From: Holophagaceae bacterium | GTDB taxonomy: Bacteria > Acidobacteriota > Holophagae > Holophagales > Holophagaceae | Direction of reading: 5' to 3' | Assembly (NCBI GenBank): GCA_016710635.1 | Contig: JADJVL010000001.1 | Location: forward strand, 199,185 to 263,184 | DNA: 64,000 nucleotides | In this document: in pieces, positions 30,156 to 38,207 of the stretch | Layout of the letters: the number at the start of each line of letters is the position of its first letter | Numbering within the stretch: position 1 is the stretch's first letter | The notes under the pieces: model-generated | Database searches by the model: none | Seen by the model: only the letters and a program-made list of their open reading frames with translations | Told to the model about the DNA's origin: nothing | Translations under genes and position numbers: made by a program

Positions 30156-31261
30156 TGAGCCGCAAATTCCGCCTCGGCCAGAGCCGGGAAGCCCAGGACA
30201 TGGACCACCGGGAGTCCTACTCGGCGGAGCGGAAGTCCCACAGCAAGCGGCGCCAGCAGTCCGCCGAGCGCCTGTCCACGGGCCTCAGCTCCCACGATCC
30301 GGACAGCCTGCTCCAGTTGCCCGATCCCACGCCCTGGCTGCACCTGCCCGAAGCGACCCTCATCACCCGGCACAGCCAATGGGTGGATCTGGAACTGCCG
30401 GACCGCTCGGAACTGCGGGCCACCCTCGGGGGCAAGCTGAAGGGCGTCAAGCTCGTGGTGGGGGACCGGGTGCGCTACTCGCCCGTGCCGGTGGAGGCCA
30501 CCGACGCCGACCGGCCCCAGGCGCAGGTCGTGGCGGTCATGCCCCGGCGGACCCTGCTGAAGCGCGGCGGCATCGACGACCGGGAACCCTGGCAGCTCAT
30601 CTGCGCGAACGCCGACGAGCTGTGGGCCTGCGCCGCGGTGGTGGATCCGCCCCTGCGGCCGGGGCTGCTGGAGCGGGCCCAGGTCCTGGCCCTCGCCGCC
30701 GGCCTCGTCTTCCGCGCCATCGTCACCAAGCGCGACCGGGCCAGCGTGAAGGACACCCTGCCCGAACTCGATCCGCTCCGGGGCCAGGGCGTGCCCATCC
30801 TGGAGACCAGCGCGGAGACCGGCGCGGGGCTCGACGCCCTGCGGATCCTGCTGGCGGACCGGACCGCGGTCCTCGTGGGCCACAGCGGCGTGGGCAAGAG
30901 CACCCTCGTGAATGCGCTGCTCCCGGGCCACGAACTGCTGCGCACCGGGGCCATGAGCCGCTACGGCACGGGCCGCCAGACCACCACCACCGCCCGCTGG
31001 CTGCCCACGCCCTTCGGCGGCACCCTCATCGACACCCCAGGCATCCGCAACCTCAGCGTCCGCGGCCTTTCCCGGGAGCTGCTGCAGGCGGTTTTTCCCG
31101 AGTTCAAGGCCGCCGTCCTCGAAGCACCGATGGACTTCGACCCCAACGACGAAGAGGTTCTGGACGCCCTCGACCTGGACTACCCGGAACGCTTGCAGAG
31201 CCTCCAGCGCCTCTGGCTCGAAATGGAAGAGCGCAATCCGAACCAAAACGTGCACCGGTAA
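30155..31261 (+). CDS. rsgA: RsgA-like circularly permuted GTPase lacking the zinc site
   Basis: 368 residues. RsgA is a late 30S assembly GTPase. An N-terminal OB-like domain (residues 60-135) is followed by the permuted G domain in the order TKRD (191-194), TSAETGAG, P-loop GHSGVGKS (242-249) and DTPG (293-296). The Thr-rich GRQTTTTARW switch is present. After DTPG, where the family has a Cys/His zinc finger, there is no cysteine at all, and the tail is short and acidic. It also carries a basic N-terminal extension of about 45 residues. The start overlaps the EF-P-like stop by one base. Confidence 0.88.
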   Translation: MSRKFRLGQSREAQDMDHRESYSAERKSHSKRRQQSAERLSTGLSSHDPDSLLQLPDPTPWLHLPEATLITRHSQWVDLELPDRSELRATLGGKLKGVKLVVGDRVRYSPVPVEATDADRPQAQVVAVMPRRTLLKRGGIDDREPWQLICANADELWACAAVVDPPLRPGLLERAQVLALAAGLVFRAIVTKRDRASVKDTLPELDPLRGQGVPILETSAETGAGLDALRILLADRTAVLVGHSGVGKSTLVNALLPGHELLRTGAMSRYGTGRQTTTTARWLPTPFGGTLIDTPGIRNLSVRGLSRELLQAVFPEFKAAVLEAPMDFDPNDEEVLDALDLDYPERLQSLQRLWLEMEERNPNQNVHR

Positions 31262-31264
31262 CGA

Positions 31265-31348
31265 GCGGGGGGACCGCCCGCTCCCTTCGGTCGCTCTTCG
31301 TCCCCCCGCGCCCCCACGGCGCCTCCGGGCCAAGCCCGAAGGCGCCGT
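31265..31348 (+). repeat. Two-hairpin 3'-end element, copy 3 (divergent), behind rsgA
   Basis: Hairpin 1 has a 10-bp stem (GCGGGGGGAC / GTCCCCCCGC). After a CCCCC spacer comes hairpin 2 (31316-31348): a 9-bp stem ACGGCGCCT / AGGCGCCGT, one mismatch, a 5-bp inner stem and a CAA loop. It begins 3 bp after the stop codon. The design matches the elements behind purH and rpmI, although the sequence has diverged. It probably acts as the rsgA terminator. Confidence 0.6.
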
Positions 31349-31366
31349 CTGTTAGGTTGGAAGGCG

Positions 31367-32329
31367 ATGCAAGACCGCATGCAGAGCGATTCCAAGGTGC
31401 TGGATCTCGTCTACGGCGGGGTCTTCGGCACGCTGTTCCCGATGTTCCTATTCGCGGCGCGGACCTTCGAGCACCGGGAGCGTGGCTTCGAGATCGCCGA
31501 CCAGGTCATGGAAGCCTTCATCGCCCTGCGGCCCAAGTACCTGGACGCCGTCTGCGGCAACATGGCCCAGGTGCTCGGTCTTCCGCCAGAGCACCCGGAG
31601 GTGCGGCGCGTGGCCGTCCAGGCCATCCGCCAGCACGCCTATTCCTGGGTGGACTTCTTCCGGTTCGGGCAGCGGTCGGTGGACTACGGCCTGAGCTTCA
31701 TGGACGCCATCGAGGGCCGGGAGCACCTGGACGCCAGCCTCGCGGAGGGCCGCGGCGTGATCCTGCTGACGGCCCACCTTGGCAGCTACGAGGTGGGCGG
31801 CATGCTGCTGCGGAGCCGGGGCACGAGCATCCACGCGGTGTACAAGCCCGACCGCTTCGCGCCGGTGGAGAAGCTGCGCACCCGGATGCGGGAGAACACC
31901 GGGGTCATCGGCATCCCCGTGGGCGAGGGCTTTGCGACCCTGCCGCTGGTGAAGGTGCTGCGGGAGGGCGGTCTCGTGGGGATGCAGGGGGACCGGGACT
32001 TCAGCCTGAACGGGCTGCCCATCCCCTTCTTCGGTCGGGAGGCCTTCTTCCCCCGCGGCCCCTGGGAACTGGCGGCCATGACCGGCGCCGCCATCGTCCC
32101 CGCCTTCTTCTTCACCAATGCGGAGCACCGTTTCATGGGGCACTTCGAGGCCCCCATCCATGTGCTCGGCGGACGAGGCGAACGCATGCGGGCCATCGAG
32201 ACCGGCATGCGGGAGTACGTGGCCCACCTGGAGCAGCTGGTGCGGGAGCACCCCGACCAGTGGTACTGCTTCTACCCCTTCTGGGACGATCCGAAAAGGC
32301 AGGCGGAGGCTCAGAAGAGCGAGAGCTGA
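31367..32329 (+). CDS. Lipid A biosynthesis acyltransferase-like protein (LpxL/HtrB family)
   Basis: A 320-residue member of the lysophospholipid/Kdo-lipid A acyltransferase family that adds secondary acyl chains at the inner membrane. The catalytic HxxxxE motif is HLGSYE in ILLTAHLGSYEVGGML; GMQGDRDFSLNGLPIPFFGREAFFP matches the second family block. A weak hydrophobic stretch lies at the N-terminus (VFGTLFPMFLFAA). Its 3' end overlaps the convergent YiiX-like gene by 19 bp. The acceptor could be lipid A or another lipid; I cannot tell. Confidence 0.85.
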   Translation: MQDRMQSDSKVLDLVYGGVFGTLFPMFLFAARTFEHRERGFEIADQVMEAFIALRPKYLDAVCGNMAQVLGLPPEHPEVRRVAVQAIRQHAYSWVDFFRFGQRSVDYGLSFMDAIEGREHLDASLAEGRGVILLTAHLGSYEVGGMLLRSRGTSIHAVYKPDRFAPVEKLRTRMRENTGVIGIPVGEGFATLPLVKVLREGGLVGMQGDRDFSLNGLPIPFFGREAFFPRGPWELAAMTGAAIVPAFFFTNAEHRFMGHFEAPIHVLGGRGERMRAIETGMREYVAHLEQLVREHPDQWYCFYPFWDDPKRQAEAQKSES

Positions 32330-33093
32330 CGGTAGTCGAAGCTTTCGAAGCCCTTGAGGTGGTGCTTCACGATCTCGAAGTTGGCCGACAGGTCGAAGTC
32401 CCTCGGCATGATGTAGCTCGGATGGCGCACGGTCACCCGGTCCCGGAAGGCGTGGCTGCCCCCCTTCCCCGTGTCGTGGACGATGGGCTGGATGGGGTAG
32501 TTCACCTTGTAGAAGGCCTTGGCGATGAGGGCCGAGCAGATGATCTCCCGGCTGGTGGAACTCCCGAAGTAGAGGGGCTTGCGCCGGAACCGCGCGGGCA
32601 GCAGGTGGAAAGGCGTGAGGTAGCGGGCGAGGTCGAAGATGTTGCGCTTGTCGTAGCGCACGCCCAGGTGCCGGAAGACCTCCTCGAGCACCCGGTCCAG
32701 GTCCTCCGGGCGCAGGCCATGGGGCCGGCAGATGCGGAGATTGTTGCCTTGGTACTTCGACAGGCTCACGCCGATGACGCCCATCTTCATGTCGCTCTCG
32801 ATGAGCAGGTTCGCCGCGTCCTGCCCCAGCCGCTCCAGGCTCTCGTCCGCGTAGGGTCCGCCCCAGCGCAGCAGCGCGTCCCCGACGTAGATGGCCGCGT
32901 GGCTCCAGGAGCTCTGGGTGAGGTACATGATCACCTGGCTGATCCGCGTGCCGCCCTCCACCAGGACGATGTCGCCGGGCTGGAGGATCTCCTTCAGCCT
33001 CGCCATGTCGTTGGGCACCCGGCGCTGGTAGGCCCCCGACGACGAGGTCAGGTAGCCCACCATCCACGCAGCCATGCGGTCCATGAGGCCCAT
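32311..33093 (-). CDS. YiiX/YebB-like permuted NlpC/P60 hydrolase
   Basis: A 260-residue protein with the layout of circularly permuted papain-fold enzymes. LQPGDIVLVEGGTRISQVI and the His-bearing SSWSHAAIYVGDALL come first; the probable catalytic Cys comes late, in STSREIICSALIAKAF. These enzymes cleave amide or ester bonds in lipids or cell-wall peptides. No signal peptide is obvious. The start MGLMDRMAAWMVGYL lacks a Shine-Dalgarno, while TATCCT lies 6 nt upstream, so the message may be leaderless. Only 19 bp separate it from a divergent DUF2071 gene. Confidence 0.8.
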   Translation of the reverse strand: MGLMDRMAAWMVGYLTSSSGAYQRRVPNDMARLKEILQPGDIVLVEGGTRISQVIMYLTQSSWSHAAIYVGDALLRWGGPYADESLERLGQDAANLLIESDMKMGVIGVSLSKYQGNNLRICRPHGLRPEDLDRVLEEVFRHLGVRYDKRNIFDLARYLTPFHLLPARFRRKPLYFGSSTSREIICSALIAKAFYKVNYPIQPIVHDTGKGGSHAFRDRVTVRHPSYIMPRDFDLSANFEIVKHHLKGFESFDYRQLSLF

Positions 33094-33112
33094 GCCGCTA
33101 GGATACGACCCC

Positions 33113-33853
33113 ATGGACCTCCTGCGGCAAACCGCCCACCGCCCCTGGCCGATGCCGGCGGGGCCTTGGGTCATGGCGCAGCGCTGGCACGACCTGCTCT
33201 TCGCCCACTGGCGCGTGCCCGAGGAGGCCCTGCGGGTCCACCTGCCCCCCGGCCTGGACCTGGATCTCCGAGAGGACTCCGCCTGGCTCGGGGTGGTGCC
33301 CTTTCGGATGAGCGGGATCCGGCCCCGGGGCCTTCCGCCCCTGCCCTGGCTCTCCGCCTTCCCCGAGCTGAACCTGCGCACCTATGTCATCCGGGACGGC
33401 CGGCCCGGCGTCTGGTTCTTCAGCCTGGACGCCACCCAGCCCCTGGCCGTGCGCTTCGCCCGCCACGCCTTCCACCTGCCCTACATGGACGCGGCCATGG
33501 CCTGCGAGGCGGAGGGCGAGGACATCCACTACCTCAGCCGCCGCATCCACCGTGGAGAACCAGCGGCGGCATTCCAGGGGCGCTACGGGCCCACGGGACC
33601 GACGTTCCAGGCGGCACCCGGCAGCCTGGAACACTGGCTTACCGAACGGTACTGCCTCTACGCCGCCGACGAGGCGGGAGGCCTCCTGCGCGCGGAGATC
33701 CACCACGTCCCGTGGCCACTCCAGCCCGCCTGGGCCGACATCAGCCTCAACACCATGGCGGCGCCCCTGGGCCTGGAACTCGTCCGCCCCCCGGATTCCA
33801 TGCTCTTCGCCCGGAGCCTGGACGTGGTGGTCTGGTGGCCCGAAATGGTTTGA
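33113..33853 (+). CDS. DUF2071 (YqjF-family) protein
   Basis: 246 residues, whole family length. Typical features are the N-terminal WHDLLFAHWRVPEEALRVHLPPGLDLD and the later FRMSGIRPRGLPPLPWLSAFPELNLRTYV. The family has an acetoacetate decarboxylase-like fold, and its biochemical role is unknown. The start at MDLLRQTAHRPW has no Shine-Dalgarno; TAGGAT lies 8 nt upstream. It is divergent from the YiiX-like gene across 19 bp, and its 3' end is 4 bp from the convergent DUF393 gene. Confidence 0.85.
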   Translation: MDLLRQTAHRPWPMPAGPWVMAQRWHDLLFAHWRVPEEALRVHLPPGLDLDLREDSAWLGVVPFRMSGIRPRGLPPLPWLSAFPELNLRTYVIRDGRPGVWFFSLDATQPLAVRFARHAFHLPYMDAAMACEAEGEDIHYLSRRIHRGEPAAAFQGRYGPTGPTFQAAPGSLEHWLTERYCLYAADEAGGLLRAEIHHVPWPLQPAWADISLNTMAAPLGLELVRPPDSMLFARSLDVVVWWPEMV

Positions 33854-33857
33854 GGCC

Positions 33858-34238
33858 CTAGAACCGGTCCTGGAAGGGCTGCTTACCGTATTTCTGGAAG
33901 CGCCGGGTCGTGCGCCACGCGTAAATGCCAGCCACCAGATGGCTGACTCCGGGCACGCGCAGCAGGGGCGCCACCAGCTTCCACCTCGGCATGCGCGCCA
34001 ACACGTGGGGCAGCAGGCCGGCGCCCTTCCAGACCCGTCTTGTGCCCTCTTCCAGCCCGTGGATGTCGCCGTGGAGGTCCCGGCCCGCGAGTTCCGGCGC
34101 GATGGCCACGAGTTCGCGGCTCTGGAGAGGGAAGAAGACCAGCAGGCCGTCCCGGTCGCGGGCCCGCAGACGGTCCATCATCCGGCAGCAGACGCTGCAT
34201 TCGGCGTCATAGGCGAGGATCAGGATCGGCTTGGGCAC
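33858..34238 (-). CDS. DCC-family thiol-disulfide oxidoreductase-like protein (DUF393)
   Basis: 126 residues. The diagnostic DxxCxxC motif is near the N-terminus (ILAYDAECSVCCRMMDRLRARD). It has a thioredoxin-like fold by family knowledge, probably cytoplasmic redox function, partner unknown. It starts at a GTG one base after the nuoG stop (TGATGTG), so it is co-transcribed and probably coupled with nuoG. A link to respiratory electron transfer is possible but not shown. Confidence 0.85.
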   Translation of the reverse strand: MPKPILILAYDAECSVCCRMMDRLRARDRDGLLVFFPLQSRELVAIAPELAGRDLHGDIHGLEEGTRRVWKGAGLLPHVLARMPRWKLVAPLLRVPGVSHLVAGIYAWRTTRRFQKYGKQPFQDRF

Positions 34239-34239
34239 A

Positions 34240-35700
34240 TCAGGCGGGAACGGCGGTCGCTGCGGGCGCCAGGACCCTGGCGACGGCGGCGATGGTCTTC
34301 AATCCGCGGGGCGGCTCCAGGGCCTTCTGGTAGCGCCGCAGTTCGCCATCGTGGTTGACGACGAAATCCGACTCCTCGAGGTAGTTGGCCACCGGGATCC
34401 AGGCCGTGCAGGCTTCGCCGAGGGCGGAAGGGCTGACCTCCAGGGCCAGGCTGAACGGGGCGGCCTTGGCGATCTCCAGCAGCCGGTCGGTCTCCTTCTG
34501 GGAACTGAACTCCGCGTCGTGGAGGAAGACCACTGCCTTCACCTCGCCGGACTTCACCAGCTGCTCCAGCTCGTCGAGCTTGGAGAAGCGGTAGCCGCGC
34601 TCGGAGAAGCCCCGCCGGTTGAAGACGCCGTCCGCGGAGGTCTGGAACTTGGGGAGCAGGATCTGCAGGAACTTGTCGCCGCTGCCGAACTTCAGGGTTT
34701 CCGCAGTGGCCAGCTCGCCCAGGCGCTGGGCGGAATCGCAACCGAAGACGCCCTGGCCCACCACCGCGATGCGGCCGGCGGCCTGCAGCGCCTCGCGTAC
34801 GGCCTCCAGCGTCGACTCGACGCCGCGCAGCCGGGGCTTCACAGGCCGGCTGGCGGGGTCCGCGGTGAACGCGTGATAGGCGTAGCGTTCCTCGTCGCTG
34901 ATGAAGTGGGTGCCCAGCTTGCCTTCCTGGGGCCGGGGCCGGAAGCGGTGCACCTTGTTCTGGTCCACGTCCGCCCAGATGGGGCCCGCCAAGGCGCTGA
35001 GGCGGCTGATCGTCGCAATGCTCTTGAGGTACCAGACCCGCTTGTTGAAGCGGAAGTCCTTGGAGGTGAGGGCGCCCACCGGGCACAGGTCCACCACATT
35101 CCCGGCCCAGGCGTTCTGGTCCATGCTCTTGCCGCTGTAGGTGGTGACCTCCAGGCGGGAACCCCGCTGGGCCACGGTGAGCTCCCAGGTGCCACTGATC
35201 TCCTGGGTGAAGCGTACGCAGCGGGTGCAGTGGATGCAGCGGTTCTTGTCGATGACGATCTTGGCGCCGAGGTCCTCGTAGCGGTAGCGGCGCTTCACTT
35301 CCGCCATGCGGCTGTCGCCGCTGCCGTACTCGTAGCTGTAGTCCTGGAGCTTGCACTCGCCGGCCTGGTCGCAGATGGGGCAGTCCAGGGGATGGTTGAG
35401 GAGGAGGAACTCCATCACCCCGGCCCTAGCGTCCGCTACGGCCGGGGTGTTGGTGAAGATCTCCATCGCCACACCCTCAGGATTGTCTTTGGGAGGGGGT
35501 GGAACTGAGGTTGTACAGCTCGTGGCCAGTTTGGGCATGCCCTTGATCTCCACCATGCACATTCGGCAGGTGGCCACCGGCGACAGGGCCGGGTGGTAGC
35601 AGTAGTGCGGAATGTCGACGCCCGCCGTCCTGCAGGCGTCCAGCACGAGGGTGCCGACGGGCACTTCCAATTCACGGCCGTTGATCTGGATCTTGGGCAT
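34240..35700 (-). CDS. nuoG: NADH-quinone oxidoreductase subunit G, short form
   Basis: Iron-sulfur subunit of complex I, 486 residues. It has the 2Fe-2S ferredoxin domain (CYHP..., CRMCMVEIKG), the His/Cys cluster site HPLDCPICDQAGECKLQD, and a 4Fe-4S site (CIHCTRCVRF ... DLCPVGAL). The following molybdopterin-oxidoreductase-like domain is much reduced compared with the 680-900 residues common in the family. No other nuo gene is adjacent in the window, which is unusual. The short insertion PPPPKDNPEG follows the third 2Fe-2S Cys. The sequence itself is intact. Confidence 0.92.
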   Translation of the reverse strand: MPKIQINGRELEVPVGTLVLDACRTAGVDIPHYCYHPALSPVATCRMCMVEIKGMPKLATSCTTSVPPPPKDNPEGVAMEIFTNTPAVADARAGVMEFLLLNHPLDCPICDQAGECKLQDYSYEYGSGDSRMAEVKRRYRYEDLGAKIVIDKNRCIHCTRCVRFTQEISGTWELTVAQRGSRLEVTTYSGKSMDQNAWAGNVVDLCPVGALTSKDFRFNKRVWYLKSIATISRLSALAGPIWADVDQNKVHRFRPRPQEGKLGTHFISDEERYAYHAFTADPASRPVKPRLRGVESTLEAVREALQAAGRIAVVGQGVFGCDSAQRLGELATAETLKFGSGDKFLQILLPKFQTSADGVFNRRGFSERGYRFSKLDELEQLVKSGEVKAVVFLHDAEFSSQKETDRLLEIAKAAPFSLALEVSPSALGEACTAWIPVANYLEESDFVVNHDGELRRYQKALEPPRGLKTIAAVARVLAPAATAVPA

Positions 35701-35780
35701 GGCGTCCTCAGCCCTTCAGCTTAATGGAGCGGGGGGCGCAGGGACAGGGCTCCAGCCCGGACCGAAGTCTCAGATTGGCG

Positions 35781-35800
35781 GGGCCGCCCGGACGCGGCCC
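35781..35800 (-). terminator. Hairpin behind the small beta-barrel gene
   Basis: GGGCCGC pairs with GCGGCCC (7 bp, 6-nt loop) 12 bp after the stop of the barrel gene and about 80 bp before nuoG. No U-tract follows, so its strength as a terminator is doubtful. Confidence 0.4.
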
Positions 35801-35812
35801 TTGGGAGCACCG

Positions 35813-36421
35813 CTAGAAGTGGATGCTCAGTGCCGCTTCCAGCAGGGTGCCGCTCTTGGTGGCGCCGGCGGCGTTCTTGAACTCGGCCTGGGCGGCGTTG
35901 AGGCTCATGGAATAGTGGTTATTGAAGCGGAAGCCCGCCCCGACCACCGGCTTCATGGAGGTGCCGCCGGGCCCCTTCACCTCGACGCGGGTCGAAGTAC
36001 CGTCTTCATTCGTCACCGTCGAAGTCTGGGTCGCCTTCATGGCCCAGACCCTCAGGCCCGCCTGGAGGTGGAAGCCTTCGAACCAGAGCTTGTGGCGGTA
36101 GAAGGCCCCGCCGTAGTAGCCGTCCGTCTTGTTCCGCAAGGTGTAGGTCTTGCTCCCGGAGGTGGCCCCGGGGAAATAGCGGTAGCCGCCCTCGAACTCC
36201 ACGCTGCCGGATTTCGTCAGGGGATAGGCCCCCCACATGGCGAGTCCATAGTTCTTCTCCTGGCCAAGGCCTGCGTCCACGGCGCCACTGTAGGAGCCCG
36301 CCACCAGGCGGAAGCCGGTGCTCCAGGGTTCCTGGGCGTGGGCGGTGGGACCGATGACAGCCATGGGGACCGCCAGCAGGAGGGCGAGGCGGAGACCGGA
36401 TCGGGAGGCGTGGCGGGTCAT
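35813..36421 (-). CDS. Small outer-membrane beta-barrel protein
   Basis: 202 residues with a clear signal peptide (SGLRLALLLAVPMAVIGPTAHA, cut before QEPWST). The mature part alternates aromatic/hydrophobic and polar residues in about eight strands (GFRLVAGSYSG, GLAMWGAYPL, SVEFEGGYRYF, HLQAGLRVWAM) and ends ...LLEAALSIHF, with the terminal Phe of outer-membrane barrels. It resembles OmpW/OmpX-like barrels only in design; I do not recognise a family. The ATG has GGAG 8 nt upstream. It is divergent from purH. Confidence 0.75.
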   Translation of the reverse strand: MTRHASRSGLRLALLLAVPMAVIGPTAHAQEPWSTGFRLVAGSYSGAVDAGLGQEKNYGLAMWGAYPLTKSGSVEFEGGYRYFPGATSGSKTYTLRNKTDGYYGGAFYRHKLWFEGFHLQAGLRVWAMKATQTSTVTNEDGTSTRVEVKGPGGTSMKPVVGAGFRFNNHYSMSLNAAQAEFKNAAGATKSGTLLEAALSIHF

Positions 36422-36554
36422 GGATGGCTCCAAGGGGATGGTCCAGCATCCCGGAAGCTCCGATGGAATGCCATACCGCGATGCATGCGCCCGGCAAACC
36501 AGCGGTTCCCGGGAAGGGGCCCTCATGGGAAAATGACCGATTCGGAGATGCGCC

Positions 36555-38096
36555 ATGTCGACGGCCCTGCTTTCGGTCTATGACAAAACCGGCCTAGTGG
36601 ATCTGGGCCGGGGCCTGGCCAGGCTGGGCTGGACCCTCCTGGCCACGGGAGGAACCCTGAAGGCCCTCCGGGAGGCGAGACTGGCTGTGACCGAGGTCGC
36701 GGACTACACCGGCGCGGCGGAATGCTTCGACGGCCGGGTGAAGACCCTGCATCCGAAAATCCACGGCGGCCTGCTCTTCCGGCGGGACCTCCCCGCCCAC
36801 GTGGCGGACGCGCAGGCCCAGGGCATCGGCCCCATCGATCTGGTGGTGGTGAACCTCTATCCGTTCGAAGCCACCATCCGGAAGCCTGGAGCGGCCTTCG
36901 AGGAATGCATCGAGCAGATCGACATCGGCGGTCCCAGCATGCTGCGCAGCGCCGCCAAGAACCACGCGTCCGTCACCGTCCTGACGGATCCGGGCCAGTA
37001 CCCGGGCTTCCTCGGCCGGCTCGAGGCGGGCACCTGGGACGCCGCGGACCGCCGCGCCTGCGCCCTGGAGGTCTTCCGCCGCACCGCGGCCTACGACGGC
37101 GCCATCGCCGCGTGGCTCGAGGGCCAGGGGGCCGCACCCGGCGGTGAACTGCCCGCCAGCCTGGACCTGCACCTGGCCTCCCGGCAGGGACTCCGCTACG
37201 GCGAGAACCCGCACCAGCCCGCGGGCTTCTTCGTGCAGCCCGGCGCCGCCGTGGAGGGCGTCGCCGCCTGCGAGCAGCTGCAGGGCAAGGAGCTGAGCTT
37301 CAACAATCTGCTCGACGCGGATGCCACCGCCCGGCTGGTCTGGCAGTTCGAGGCCCCTGCGTGCGTCATCGTGAAGCACAACAACCCCTGCGGCGCCGCC
37401 GTGGGCGCCCACGCCCTCGAAGCCTTCTCCAAGGCCCAGGCCGGCGATCCCCTCAGCAGCTTCGGCGGCATCGTGGCCTTCAACCGGCCCGTCGGCATCG
37501 ACCTTGCGAAGGCCATGGCCCCCAGCTTCTGGGAAGTCATCCTCGCCCCGGAGTTCACCGACGACGCCCTGCAGGCCCTCGCGTCGAAGAAGCAGCTGCG
37601 CCTGCTGCGCACCCCGAAGCGCTGGCCTTCCGCCTCCTCGGGTCTGGATCTCCGGAGCATCGGGGGCGGCTTCCTCGTGCAGCGGCCCGACGACGCCTTC
37701 GCCCCCTTCGAAGCCTGGGAGCTCAAGTCCAACGGCCCGGGCCCCAAGCCCATGAAGGAAGACCTGCTCCTGGCGCAGAAGCTCGCCAAGGCGGTAAAGT
37801 CCAACGCCATCGTGCTGGTGAAGGAGGGTGCCTCCGTGGGCATCGGCGCGGGGCAGATGAGCCGGGTCGACAGCGTGGAGATCGCCTGCCGCAAGGCCGG
37901 GGACCGCGCGAAGGGCGCGGTGCTCGGCAGTGACGCCTTCTTCCCCTTCGCCGATGGTCTGGAGCTGGCCGCCAAGGCCGGCGTCACCGCCTTCGTGGAA
38001 CCCGGCGGATCCTTGCGGGACGACGAGGTGATCGCCGCGGCCCAGAAGCTGGGCGTCTGGCTCTTCTTCACCGGCATGCGGCATTTTCGGCATTGA
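36555..38096 (+). CDS. purH: Bifunctional AICAR transformylase / IMP cyclohydrolase
   Basis: Catalyses the last two steps of purine synthesis to IMP; 513 residues. The N-terminal cyclohydrolase domain (residues 1 to about 190) shows LLSVYDKTGLVDL, FDGRVKTLHPKIHGGLL and DLVVVNLYPFEATI. The C-terminal transformylase has RYGENPHQPAGFF, VIVKHNNPCGAAVG and the terminal GVWLFFTGMRHFRH. GGAG lies 7 nt before the ATG. No other pur gene is adjacent. A two-hairpin element follows its stop immediately. Confidence 0.98.
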   Translation: MSTALLSVYDKTGLVDLGRGLARLGWTLLATGGTLKALREARLAVTEVADYTGAAECFDGRVKTLHPKIHGGLLFRRDLPAHVADAQAQGIGPIDLVVVNLYPFEATIRKPGAAFEECIEQIDIGGPSMLRSAAKNHASVTVLTDPGQYPGFLGRLEAGTWDAADRRACALEVFRRTAAYDGAIAAWLEGQGAAPGGELPASLDLHLASRQGLRYGENPHQPAGFFVQPGAAVEGVAACEQLQGKELSFNNLLDADATARLVWQFEAPACVIVKHNNPCGAAVGAHALEAFSKAQAGDPLSSFGGIVAFNRPVGIDLAKAMAPSFWEVILAPEFTDDALQALASKKQLRLLRTPKRWPSASSGLDLRSIGGGFLVQRPDDAFAPFEAWELKSNGPGPKPMKEDLLLAQKLAKAVKSNAIVLVKEGASVGIGAGQMSRVDSVEIACRKAGDRAKGAVLGSDAFFPFADGLELAAKAGVTAFVEPGGSLRDDEVIAAAQKLGVWLFFTGMRHFRH

Positions 38097-38101
38097 TGGG
38101 C

Positions 38102-38163
38102 GGGGGTTCCGCGCTGCGCGCATACCCCCGCACCCCCGCGCTCGGAACGGGCGGAGCCCGTTC
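38102..38163 (+). repeat. Two-hairpin 3'-end element, copy 1, behind purH
   Basis: Hairpin 1 has GGGGGT / ACCCCC arms around a GCGCTGCGCGC core; a CCCCCGCGCT spacer follows; hairpin 2 is GAACGGGC-GGA-GCCCGTTC (38145-38163) with a pyrimidine-rich tail. The first 41 nt are nearly identical to the element behind rpmI on the other strand, differing at about four positions plus one inserted G. It starts 5 bp after the purH stop and probably ends that transcript. Confidence 0.75.
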
Positions 38164-38207
38164 TTCGCTTCCTTCTCACACCCGCTTCTCGAATCCGTGG
38201 AACAACA

